DNA from: JAJDOD01 sp039024895
GTDB lineage: Bacteria > Pseudomonadota > Alphaproteobacteria > Rhodobacterales > Rhodobacteraceae
Direction of reading: 5' to 3'
Length of the DNA: 64,000 nucleotides
NCBI GenBank assembly: GCA_039024895.1
Contig: JBCCPJ010000001.1
Location: 310,001-374,000, forward strand
Made by a program: the position numbers and the translations under genes. Under the pieces are notes generated by a model that saw nothing but the letters and a program-made list of their open reading frames with translations, was not told the DNA's origin and did not search any database. Below are positions 25,251 through 32,165 of this stretch, in pieces; position 1 is the first letter of the stretch, and each line of letters starts with the position of its first letter.

Positions 25251-25904
25251 ATGAGCCTTGAAGACATACACGCCCGTATCGCGGACGCTGCCAAACGGCA
25301 CGGCCGAAAAGCGGATGAGATTACCCTGATCGCGGTCAGCAAAGTTCAGCCATTGGAGCGGGTAGAAGCCGTCCTCACCGAAGGGCACAAGATATACGGC
25401 GAGAACCGCGTGCAGGAAGCCCAAGGCAAGTGGCCGGACTTCAAGGCCCGTTTTGGCGACCTTGAGCTCCACCTGATCGGTCCCTTGCAAACCAACAAGA
25501 CCCGCGCCGCCATGGAGCTTTTCGACGTCATCCACACCGTGGACCGTCCCAAACTCGCGCGAACCATTGCGCGCATCGCCGACGAGATCGGCCACTGCCC
25601 GGATATCTTTGTTCAGATCAATACCGGCGACGAAGACCAAAAGGCGGGTTGCAGCATCGAACAGGCGGACGATTTTATCGCCGAATGCCGTGGATTAGCT
25701 TTGCCAATCAACGGGTTGATGTGCATCCCGCCGGTCGATGAAACCCCAAGCCTCCACTTCGCGCTGCTGGCAAAAATCGCTGAGAGAAATGGGCTGTCGG
25801 GCTTGAGCATGGGAATGAGCGGCGATTTCGAGGACGCCATCGCGCAAGGGGCCACCCATATTCGGGTTGGTTCCGCGATTTTCGGCGCCCGCACCTACGG
25901 CTGA
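25251..25904 (+). CDS. YggS-family PLP homeostasis protein
   Basis: A 217-residue PLP-binding protein of the YggS/PROSC group, which buffers pyridoxal phosphate and affects amino-acid pools without known catalysis. The PLP lysine is Lys31 in LIAVSKVQP; GENRVQEAQGK, HLIGPLQTNK, VQINTGDEDQKAGC and GLSMGMSGDFEDAIAQGATHIRVGSAIFG are all family hallmarks. The frame opens at TTG 25224, but that lies in the porin terminator; the ATG at 25251 starts the conserved protein. Confidence 0.95.
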   Translation: MSLEDIHARIADAAKRHGRKADEITLIAVSKVQPLERVEAVLTEGHKIYGENRVQEAQGKWPDFKARFGDLELHLIGPLQTNKTRAAMELFDVIHTVDRPKLARTIARIADEIGHCPDIFVQINTGDEDQKAGCSIEQADDFIAECRGLALPINGLMCIPPVDETPSLHFALLAKIAERNGLSGLSMGMSGDFEDAIAQGATHIRVGSAIFGARTYG

Positions 25905-26434
25905 ACGATCAAGCGCGTCTCACACCGGATGCGCGGCGCAATCCACCGCAAATGATCCGGGCGCAAACCGACGCAGCCCTCCGTTGGCACCCCCTGACGC
26001 CGCCACCTGTGAATGAATATCGCAGAGCCCCGGCCCCGCTCAGCGCGCGGCCAGTTCCAATCGGTGAGGATCACGAGGTCATATAACCGGTCCGGGCGCC
26101 GAAGCCTCTCATGGGAACCGCCGAAAGGGGCACGCACCAGCAAATTGTAGTCTTCGTGCCCCGGGTCGTCGCACCAAAGATCACCGGGACGAATAGGCAG
26201 CGCCCAAACCGCCGGACGCGCCATCCGATCCGGACGATATAGCATGCCCACCAAGCCATGCGCCCCTATTGGCGTACCACCATCGCCTTCACGCTTATCC
26301 CGCACCACACCACCGCGGCCCAACACGCAAGGGAACACCCGTCCCATGAAGCGAACGCCCTTGCGCGTGACGACGAGGTCTTTCTTGTTTGTTGAGACGA
26401 CTTCATGTGTCGACGCCCTAGAAGCCGACATCAC
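25895..26434 (-). CDS. L,D-transpeptidase (YkuD) family protein
   Basis: A 179-residue protein with the YkuD catalytic pattern: a histidine in FIHRWRRQG followed by PTEGCVGL, with the nucleophile Cys. Classical members read S-x-G-C; here it is Thr-Glu-Gly-Cys, as in the shorter L,D-transpeptidase relatives. No signal peptide is evident, unusual for an enzyme acting on peptidoglycan, so export may need another route or the substrate may differ. The GTG (26434) and ATG (26431) starts adjoin; both overlap the ribA stop. It ends convergently with the YggS gene. Confidence 0.85.
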   Translation of the reverse strand: MMSASRASTHEVVSTNKKDLVVTRKGVRFMGRVFPCVLGRGGVVRDKREGDGGTPIGAHGLVGMLYRPDRMARPAVWALPIRPGDLWCDDPGHEDYNLLVRAPFGGSHERLRRPDRLYDLVILTDWNWPRAERGRGSAIFIHRWRRQGVPTEGCVGLRPDHLRWIAPRIRCETRLIVQP

Positions 26435-27507
26435 AGAAAATGCCCTGACTTCCTGGCCTTGATGTCGAGATACGCGGCGTTCTCTTCCCGGCGTCCGACC
26501 CGCAGCGGCACGCGCTCAACCACCTCAAGCCCTTGGGCCTCAAGCATGGCGACCTTTGCCGGGTTGTTCGTCATCAGGCGGATACGCGAAAAGCCGAGAC
26601 GTTTCAGCAAATCAGCGCCAGTACGGAAGTCGCGCTCGTCATCTTCGAACCCAAGCCGATGATTGGCGTCCACCGTATCAAAACCCTGATCTTGCAGCGC
26701 ATAGGCGCGCAACTTATTGGCCAAACCAATGCCGCGCCCTTCCTGACTCAGGTACAGCAGCACACCGGCCCCTTCCGCCCCCATCTGTTTCAGCGCCGCA
26801 TGCAGTTGCGGGCCGCAGTCGCATTTGAGTGATCCAAGCACATCGCCCGTGAAACATGCGGAGTGCAATCTGACCAAAACAGGCTCCGCCCTTGCCGGTT
26901 GCCCGATTTCGCAAACCACGTGGTCTTCGCCCCCATCATCGGGCCGAAAAACATGGACACGGCCCGCAGACGACACCTCAAGCGGCACGCGACCCGACAC
27001 GATATCGCGATGGAGGACCGGTGCGCTCAATAACTGCTCTGCGTTGGAAAGGTCCAACACCGTCCAATCTTCCTGCGGCAACGCCGACGTTTCCACGACA
27101 AGCACGGCTGGCAAAAGACGCGCCGACTTCGCAAGGAGCATCGCCACACGCTCAATGCGGGCATCGCCGCCTCGCTGGCTGTTGAAAGGCCCTTTCATCG
27201 GCGATGAAAGATCGTCCTTCGGATCCGCAACCGCCCGAACCCATGCGGCCGTCGGAGAGGACGGCAAGACAAGCCGCGCAAGATCGCCGTCATAGGATCG
27301 CGCTTTCAAGGTCTGCGCCCGCCAGGCGGAAATCACGAGGACCGGCGCGCCAATCTTTTGCAGTGCTTCGAACCGCGCATCCATCAAGCCATCCGCAGCG
27401 AGCACCAATGCGGTTTGATCTACGGAACGCAGAACAACTGGAAGGCCCAAACGCAAATCGGTTCGCGCACGGGCCAAAAGCTCGGTTTGGGTCGGGATCA
27501 AACTCAT
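26431..27507 (-). CDS. ribA: GTP cyclohydrolase II with N-terminal RibB-like degenerate domain
   Basis: The first enzyme of riboflavin synthesis, opening the GTP ring. The C-terminal half (from about 165) is canonical: RLHSACFTGDVLGSLKCDCG with zinc cysteines 218, 229 and 231, QEGRGIG at 255-261 and the RLMTNNPAK end. E. coli RibA is about 196 residues; this protein has 358. Its first 160 residues follow the outline of a DHBP synthase (RibB): LGLPVVL near the start, ADPKDDL...GG...R and a LAKSARLLPAVLVVE strand-helix. The catalytic DDEDRENEGD acidic motif is absent. It is therefore probably a RibBA fusion whose RibB half has decayed. Confidence 0.92.
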   Translation of the reverse strand: MSLIPTQTELLARARTDLRLGLPVVLRSVDQTALVLAADGLMDARFEALQKIGAPVLVISAWRAQTLKARSYDGDLARLVLPSSPTAAWVRAVADPKDDLSSPMKGPFNSQRGGDARIERVAMLLAKSARLLPAVLVVETSALPQEDWTVLDLSNAEQLLSAPVLHRDIVSGRVPLEVSSAGRVHVFRPDDGGEDHVVCEIGQPARAEPVLVRLHSACFTGDVLGSLKCDCGPQLHAALKQMGAEGAGVLLYLSQEGRGIGLANKLRAYALQDQGFDTVDANHRLGFEDDERDFRTGADLLKRLGFSRIRLMTNNPAKVAMLEAQGLEVVERVPLRVGRREENAAYLDIKARKSGHFL

Positions 27508-27709
27508 GCTGCACGTTTACTGCGTTTCTCCAGCCGATGGAAATTCGAAACATAGGTCAACGGCCCGTGAGGATCGGGCATTTTCCTGAAACGAAGCTGA
27601 AACAAATCCCACTTGCTTCACACGTCCGCGTGAAAAGCTGTTGGAAAACTTGCAAGATCAGGAACTCAATCGCATTTCTTGGCCAAGAACCGCAACGGGA
27701 GACCGACAT
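27508..27709. other. Divergent promoter region, ribA/cenR
   Basis: About 200 bases between the starts of ribA (leftward) and the response-regulator gene (rightward). A GGGAG ribosome site precedes the latter. No tRNA, riboswitch of known pattern (including FMN) or terminator was recognised. Confidence 0.35.
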
Positions 27710-28399
27710 ATGGCGCAGACCTTGAAGAAAATCCTCCTCGTCGATGACGACGACGATCTGCGTGAGGCACTTGGCGAACAGCTGATCATGACCGAGGATT
27801 TCGATGTCTTCGAAGCCGGGAATGGTGCCGAAGCGATGGAGAAGGCGAAACAGGGCATTTATGACCTGGTTATTCTCGACGTGGGGCTCCCGGATACCGA
27901 CGGTCGCGAACTGTGCCGCGTGCTCCGAAAGCACGGCGTCAAGTGCCCTGTCCTGATGCTGACGGGCCATGATTCGGATGCAGACACGATTTTGGGCCTC
28001 GATGCGGGCGCAAATGACTATGTGACCAAGCCTTTCAAGTTTCCGGTGCTTCTTGCACGTATTCGCGCTCAGTTACGCCAGCACGAGCAGTCCGAAGATG
28101 CCGTTTTCCAGCTTGGCCCGTATACCTTCCAGCCTGCACAGAAGATGCTGATAACAGAGGAAGAAAAGAAGATTCGTCTCACCGAGAAAGAGACGAATAT
28201 TCTGAAGTTCCTCTACCGCGCCAGCGAAGGCGTGGTCGCCCGAGACGTGCTGTTGCATGAAGTTTGGGGATACAATGCGGGTGTCACAACGCACACACTC
28301 GAAACACATATTTACCGTCTGAGACAAAAAATTGAACCAGATCCCTCCAATGCGCGTTTATTAGTAACTGAGTCGGGTGGCTATCGATTGGTCGCATGA
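27710..28399 (+). CDS. cenR: CenR-like OmpR-family response regulator
   Basis: A 229-residue two-domain regulator. The receiver has the acidic pocket DDDDD (12-16), phosphorylatable Asp57 in VILDVGLPDTDG, Thr in LMLTGHD and Lys in YVTKPF. The winged-helix domain ends with THTLETHIYRLRQKIEPDPS. From memory the protein is strikingly close to Caulobacter CenR, including DADTILGLDAGANDYVTKPF and TEKETNILKFLYRA; CenR controls envelope integrity and is essential in Caulobacter. No cognate kinase (CenK) lies next to it. The ATG at 27710 has GGGAG upstream; the frame extends earlier without support. A terminator follows. Confidence 0.88.
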   Translation: MAQTLKKILLVDDDDDLREALGEQLIMTEDFDVFEAGNGAEAMEKAKQGIYDLVILDVGLPDTDGRELCRVLRKHGVKCPVLMLTGHDSDADTILGLDAGANDYVTKPFKFPVLLARIRAQLRQHEQSEDAVFQLGPYTFQPAQKMLITEEEKKIRLTEKETNILKFLYRASEGVVARDVLLHEVWGYNAGVTTHTLETHIYRLRQKIEPDPSNARLLVTESGGYRLVA

Positions 28400-28405
28400 C
28401 GAGAG

Positions 28406-28469
28406 TAAGCTTGATCTGGATCAACGCTTATCCGATCTGACCAAGCTTATTTGAAACGGATCCCGTTTC
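28406..28469 (+). other. Inverted repeats downstream of cenR
   Basis: TAAGCTTG (28406-28413) and CAAGCTTA (28442-28449) are perfect inverted repeats enclosing a second one, TTGATC-TG-GATCAA (28411-28424). A third, GAAACGG-ATC-CCGTTTC, follows at 28453-28469. None has a T-run. They lie between the cenR stop and its terminator and would give the mRNA a folded 3' end, or serve as protein sites. Confidence 0.4.
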
Positions 28470-28507
28470 CGTGTCCGGGTAATGGCATGGTACCTCCCTG
28501 TTGGACT

Positions 28508-28535
28508 GGCCGGGCCTTGCGCCCGGCCTTTTTTT
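28508..28535 (+). terminator. Rho-independent terminator of cenR
   Basis: GGCCGGGC (28508-28515) and GCCCGGCC (28521-28528) pair perfectly around CTTGC and are followed by seven T residues. The loop is the same as in the porin terminator. It ends just before the stop of the convergent photolyase-like gene. Confidence 0.93.
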
Positions 28536-28542
28536 GTCTCCT

Positions 28543-29796
28543 TCAGAACAGGCTGAGTTGCTTGTCCTGCATTTCCAGGTCTCGGAGGATCCGTGGTATT
28601 TGCTTTTTCACTTTGAAGAAGCCTGCCGTCGCCAGCGGCCAGATCGCCTCATCCCAGGCGCGGCGATGTTCCACAAACAGGATGTTTTCCTGCTGGAACA
28701 TCTCTTCCGCGGGTCTGATCCAGTCGCGGAGCGGGCCTTCGGGAATATACCCTGTCACAACTTGAGAGGCGCCATGCGCCTTGGCCCAGTTAAGCAAATT
28801 GCGCGGGTCACCGGCAACCAATGTGTCCGTCGGGACGCCGAGCCGATCGGAAACATCCGCCAAGGCATCCGCTTCAAATCGGGCAACACAGTCTGCAACA
28901 GGGCGTTCAGACTGCAGATGACTCGATTGCAGCGTTGTAACGGCCGTCTCCGCACCTATCTCCAAACCCCAGCTTTCGGGGTGGCAATCTTCCTCCGTAA
29001 TCAGTACGGCTGTTTTATGCGCCGGGTCCAGTGCCCGCACGGTGCGCAGTGGCGTGACTTCTGGAAGTCCGTCCGGCTCCTCTGCCGCCAGCCCTTCGAT
29101 CCCATCCGCAAGATCACGGTCGGCGGGTGTAAAGCGCTGGTGGGTGAACTTCGCAATGTTCCAGGCCTGCGCTTGATAGTACTTGCCGCGCGTGTGCAAT
29201 CCCGCCACCCAGCGCCAACTACAGGTGTTTGAGGCAGGATCGCCGTCCAGCAGGTGGCGATAGAAGAAATCAGCGCCGATCCGCCACGGCAGCTCCAAGG
29301 TGAATATCCAGATGGAGGCGAACCACATGCGCGCGTGATTGTGCAGATAGCCCGTGCTGACCAACTCTTCGACCCAAGCGTCGAAGCACTCCAGTCCGGT
29401 GCGCCCTTCTTCCGCTTCTGCAACGCGCTTGGACAGGCGTCGGTCAGCCTCCACCGCCATCAAGTCTTGTCGAAGACCCTCGACATAGTTACGCCAGACG
29501 CTGGGGCGCCGCTCCAACCAGCCCTTGAAGTAACCGCGCCAGAAGACCTCCTGAACAAACTTCTCGGCACCTTCCAGGCCGTGATCGGCAATTGCAGCGG
29601 CGACGAGCTCTTCTTCAAGCACCAGACGGCGCCGGGTGTAGGGTGACAGACAAGAAACAGCGCCGTGTTGGCCCGGGCCTTTGTCATAGTTGCGCCCCGA
29701 GGCATACCGGCGCCCCATGCGCGCACGGAAAGCGTTCATTTGGGCGAGCGCAGAGGCGCGGCTCGCCGTGCTCCATTGGTTGATTTGATCGTTCAT
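28543..29796 (-). CDS. Photolyase/cryptochrome-like FAD-binding protein with atypical domain order
   Basis: A 417-residue flavoprotein. Photolyases usually begin with an alpha/beta antenna domain and end with the all-helical FAD domain. Here the FAD domain comes first (about 30-240: SCLSPYTRRRLVLEEEL, FVQEVFWRGYFKGWLE, HNHARMWFASIWIFTLELPWRIGADFF, LDGDPASNTCSWRWVAGLHTRGKYY). An alpha/beta-looking domain follows (about 265-390). The ASN...SWRW AG core suggests FAD binding and perhaps light-driven repair or sensing. The frame extends to 29862, but that part overlaps a terminator hairpin, so the ATG at 29796 is chosen; its ribosome site is weak. The activity is not certain. Confidence 0.75.
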   Translation of the reverse strand: MNDQINQWSTASRASALAQMNAFRARMGRRYASGRNYDKGPGQHGAVSCLSPYTRRRLVLEEELVAAAIADHGLEGAEKFVQEVFWRGYFKGWLERRPSVWRNYVEGLRQDLMAVEADRRLSKRVAEAEEGRTGLECFDAWVEELVSTGYLHNHARMWFASIWIFTLELPWRIGADFFYRHLLDGDPASNTCSWRWVAGLHTRGKYYQAQAWNIAKFTHQRFTPADRDLADGIEGLAAEEPDGLPEVTPLRTVRALDPAHKTAVLITEEDCHPESWGLEIGAETAVTTLQSSHLQSERPVADCVARFEADALADVSDRLGVPTDTLVAGDPRNLLNWAKAHGASQVVTGYIPEGPLRDWIRPAEEMFQQENILFVEHRRAWDEAIWPLATAGFFKVKKQIPRILRDLEMQDKQLSLF

Positions 29797-29820
29797 AGGC
29801 GAGGACGTGGGGCACGCCCT

Positions 29821-29859
29821 CAAAATGTCGAATGGGCCGCTCAACAACGCGGCCCATTC
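29821..29859 (-). terminator. Terminator of the peptide-binding protein gene
   Basis: On the minus strand GAATGGGCCGC and GCGGCCCATTC (29849-29859 and 29830-29840 of the plus strand) form a perfect 11-bp stem with an eight-base loop, followed by GACATTTTG. The T-run is interrupted, so efficiency may be moderate. It separates the upstream binding-protein gene from the photolyase-like gene. Confidence 0.75.
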
Positions 29860-29881
29860 CAATCAGAAAACGCAGTTTTCG

Positions 29882-31534
29882 TTAGGCTTCGAGGCCCAAC
29901 TTATGCACGTGTATCTCATTGATCGGATGGCTTTCCGCACCGACTATCCCCGGGCGGGAATGACGATAGAGCGACCGCCAGTAAGGCTGAATGAATGTGC
30001 CGTCGTCGCGCAGGAATTCTTGAATGGCGACCATCTTCTCCCGCCGCGTGCCCGCGTCCGCGATGGCGGATGCGTCTTCCAGCATGGTGTCGAACTCCGC
30101 ACTTCCGAGCCCGGTCTCGTTCCACGCAACGCCCGTCTTATAGGCCAGCGTCAACACCTGAACGCCGAGCGGCCGGTGCCCCCAATCGGTCGAGCTGAAC
30201 GGATAGTTGTTCCAGTCGTTCCAGAACGTACTCCCCGGCAACACTGTCCGCTTCACGTTGAAGCCCGCATCGCGCAACTGCGCCGCAAGCGCGTCCGACG
30301 TGTTCTTGCGCCAATCATCGTCGATGGAGAAGAGCTCATGCTCGAAATCCATCATGCCCGCCTCTTCCATCAGCGCGGTTGCAGCTTCAACATCGCGCTC
30401 CGGCGCGCCGATATCCGCGTATTCCGGGTGGATCGGACAAACGTGGTGGTTTTCCGCCAGCGTACCGCGATTGGCATAGCCAAGCTCAAGCAGAAGCGCA
30501 TTGTCACACGCCAACGCCAGCGCACGCCGCACCCGCACATCCGCGTAAGGAGCGGTGCCGTCCACCTCGGTGAGACGGTTCGTCCGCAACACCAGCGTGT
30601 TGGCGGAAACCGATTCACTTACGTTCCAGCCAATCGCCTCGAAGATATCGACAAACTCACCGACCGTTTCATAGGTCATGTCGATTTCTTCGGATTCAGC
30701 TGCCGCCACATGGGCCGCGCCATCGGTGCCGTAGTCAATGAACTCGATACGGTCGAGGAAGGCACCCTCGCCCCACCATTCGTGCTCGGTGTTCTTTTCC
30801 AGAACCGCCTTCACACCGACTTCGTACTCCACGAGCTTGTAAGGCCCGGTGCCAACAGGATCTGCCGAGGGATCGCCCGACCAGCCATCGGGCACGATGG
30901 CCGCCGGATACTCCGTCACCGCCGGAATGATGGTGATGTCCGGACGTGTGAGCGTCAGCTTCAGCGTCAGATCATCGACAACTTCAATCGCGCCCTCAGC
31001 CGGACCGTCGCCCGCTTCGTTCTGCAACGACCCCATGCGCGCCGCCATGGAATTACCCTCCCAGGTGCCATCGCACCAGCGCGCGAAGTTGTATGCGACA
31101 TCGGCCGCCTTCAAGTCGCCGCGCCCATCATTCCATTTCGCGCCAGGACGGATGTTCAGGACATATTCGGTCGCGTCTTCGTTAACTTCCCAGCTTTCGA
31201 GAAGACGCGGCTCGAACGTGCCATCGGCGTTATACTGAACCAGATACTCGAGGAACCCGCGCACCACATTGCCAAGCTGCGGCCAGTTGAAGGTCGGCGG
31301 ATCAAGCAGAGCGCGTACATCCTGTTGAATGCGGATCGTGCCGCCTTGCTGAATGTGCCCCGCGGCCTGTGCTGGCTGCGCCACCCCAATGAGACCGTAG
31401 GCAGCCGTTGCAGTCACACCCAGCGCTGTTGCGCGGGCCAGAAACTCGCGCCGGCTCAGCTCACCCCGCTGCACTTCGTCGGCATGCATGAACACGGCTG
31501 GGTGGATCGTCGTTTTGTTGTATAGCTTCGCCAT
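29882..31534 (-). CDS. ABC transporter substrate-binding protein, family 5 (peptide/nickel type)
   Basis: A 550-residue periplasmic binding protein. The N-terminus has a twin-arginine signal: SRREFLARATALGVTATAAYGLIG, cleaved near AQAAGH. The mature protein has the SBP_bac_5 layout, including NIRPGAKWNDG (usual FxLRxGxKFHDG), a DVAYNFARWCDG segment, DPVGTGPYKLVEYE and VRRALALACDNALLLELGYANRG. Family members bind oligopeptides, opines or similar. No permease or ATPase genes are adjacent, so it is an orphan or serves a transporter encoded elsewhere. The ATG at 31534 has GGGAG eight bases before it; the 54-codon upstream extension is rejected. Confidence 0.93.
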   Translation of the reverse strand: MAKLYNKTTIHPAVFMHADEVQRGELSRREFLARATALGVTATAAYGLIGVAQPAQAAGHIQQGGTIRIQQDVRALLDPPTFNWPQLGNVVRGFLEYLVQYNADGTFEPRLLESWEVNEDATEYVLNIRPGAKWNDGRGDLKAADVAYNFARWCDGTWEGNSMAARMGSLQNEAGDGPAEGAIEVVDDLTLKLTLTRPDITIIPAVTEYPAAIVPDGWSGDPSADPVGTGPYKLVEYEVGVKAVLEKNTEHEWWGEGAFLDRIEFIDYGTDGAAHVAAAESEEIDMTYETVGEFVDIFEAIGWNVSESVSANTLVLRTNRLTEVDGTAPYADVRVRRALALACDNALLLELGYANRGTLAENHHVCPIHPEYADIGAPERDVEAATALMEEAGMMDFEHELFSIDDDWRKNTSDALAAQLRDAGFNVKRTVLPGSTFWNDWNNYPFSSTDWGHRPLGVQVLTLAYKTGVAWNETGLGSAEFDTMLEDASAIADAGTRREKMVAIQEFLRDDGTFIQPYWRSLYRHSRPGIVGAESHPINEIHVHKLGLEA

Positions 31535-31692
31535 TTCGTGGCTCCCTGATTGCGAATTTGTTCCGCTCTTTTGCTCAAAAGCCCGAACACGGCGGTTGCA
31601 AGCAAGTAACGTCGGATTCGCAAAGGAGTGCAACCCGGTGCCGCCAAAGGCTTGATAACAATCGGGATCGTGCCGATGTGACTTGTGGTCGC
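31535..31692. other. Leader region of the binding-protein gene
   Basis: About 160 bases upstream of the binding-protein gene. It contains CTTTTG-CT-CAAAAG near 31566, a small palindrome of unknown meaning. No gene is seen. Confidence 0.3.
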
Positions 31693-31905
31693 TCAATCGC
31701 CCTGGGGCATCTCAATCGCGCCGCTGATTTCGTGCTTCAGCCCAATATCTTCAATCGTGAGGATGACTTTGGCTGCAACGCGGCCCGACGGCAGCGTGCC
31801 CGCTTCTTTCGCCGCCCGCACCGCCGCTTCAATCTCTTGTTGCGAGGTCACGCCGACCGTTTTCAGGAACTGCCTGAGTGACATGTTGAACCCTTCGCTG
31901 GACAT
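31693..31905 (-). CDS. DUF6494 family small protein
   Basis: A 70-residue protein with the pattern of the DUF6494 family: NMSLRQFLKTVGVTSQQEIEAAVRAA at the N-terminal side, then VAAKVILTIEDIGLKHEISGAI at the C-terminal side. Function unknown. The ATG at 31905 follows a GGGGGAAG ribosome site; a 21-codon extension to 31968 runs into an inverted repeat and is rejected. It is upstream of the orphan binding-protein gene on the same strand. Confidence 0.75.
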   Translation of the reverse strand: MSSEGFNMSLRQFLKTVGVTSQQEIEAAVRAAKEAGTLPSGRVAAKVILTIEDIGLKHEISGAIEMPQGD

Positions 31906-32165
31906 CAAACTTCCCCCTGCATCTCTGTTCTGTGGCTGACCTGAATAAACGCGGATTGCCAGTGGCACGCAAGCATCCCCTGCTCAAGTTAGAAATCCCG
32001 GCAATCCGCCACAGGTTTTTCGCACAGCGAAAAGCCCGACACCTGAGGATCAAAGAGCTTGGCGGCAGTTGAAGCATAGATGCAACGAGAGCCGCCAGTG
32101 CTCGGATATTGTCCCAATAGGCCCGCCGCGTTACCCGTTCTTTGGTCGACAGGGCAAAAAGCGCA
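31906..32165. other. Intergenic region with three tandem inverted repeats
   Basis: This 260-base gap lies between serA (ends leftward at 32166) and the DUF6494 gene. It contains three successive inverted repeats between 31951 and 32103 and no convincing protein frame; a 116-codon leftward ORF across it lacks family resemblance and overlaps the DUF6494 gene. It could hold a serA terminator, the DUF6494 promoter and possibly a structured RNA. Confidence 0.5.
31951..32103. ncRNA. Candidate structured RNA (three hairpins)
   Basis: Hairpin 1: GCGGATTGCC (31951-31960) with GGCAATCCGC (32000-32009), enclosing a small AGCA/TGCT stem. Hairpin 2: TTTTCGC-ACA-GCGAAAA (32017-32033). Hairpin 3: GAGC..GGCGGC (32055-32066) with GCCGCC..GCTC (32091-32103). 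The strand is unknown, since the stems fold on either. No family such as 6S or SRP RNA was recognised. Terminator or attenuator functions are alternatives. Confidence 0.3.

Noticed and set aside
27508..27709. Possible FMN riboswitch upstream of ribA
   Set aside because: The conserved FMN-aptamer segments are not visible in this gap, and RibA-only loci of alphaproteobacteria often lack one.
29807..31525. 572-codon open frame on the plus strand
   Set aside because: It is antisense to the clearly recognisable binding-protein gene; its translation is rich in Arg and His without any family motif, as expected of a GC-rich shadow frame.
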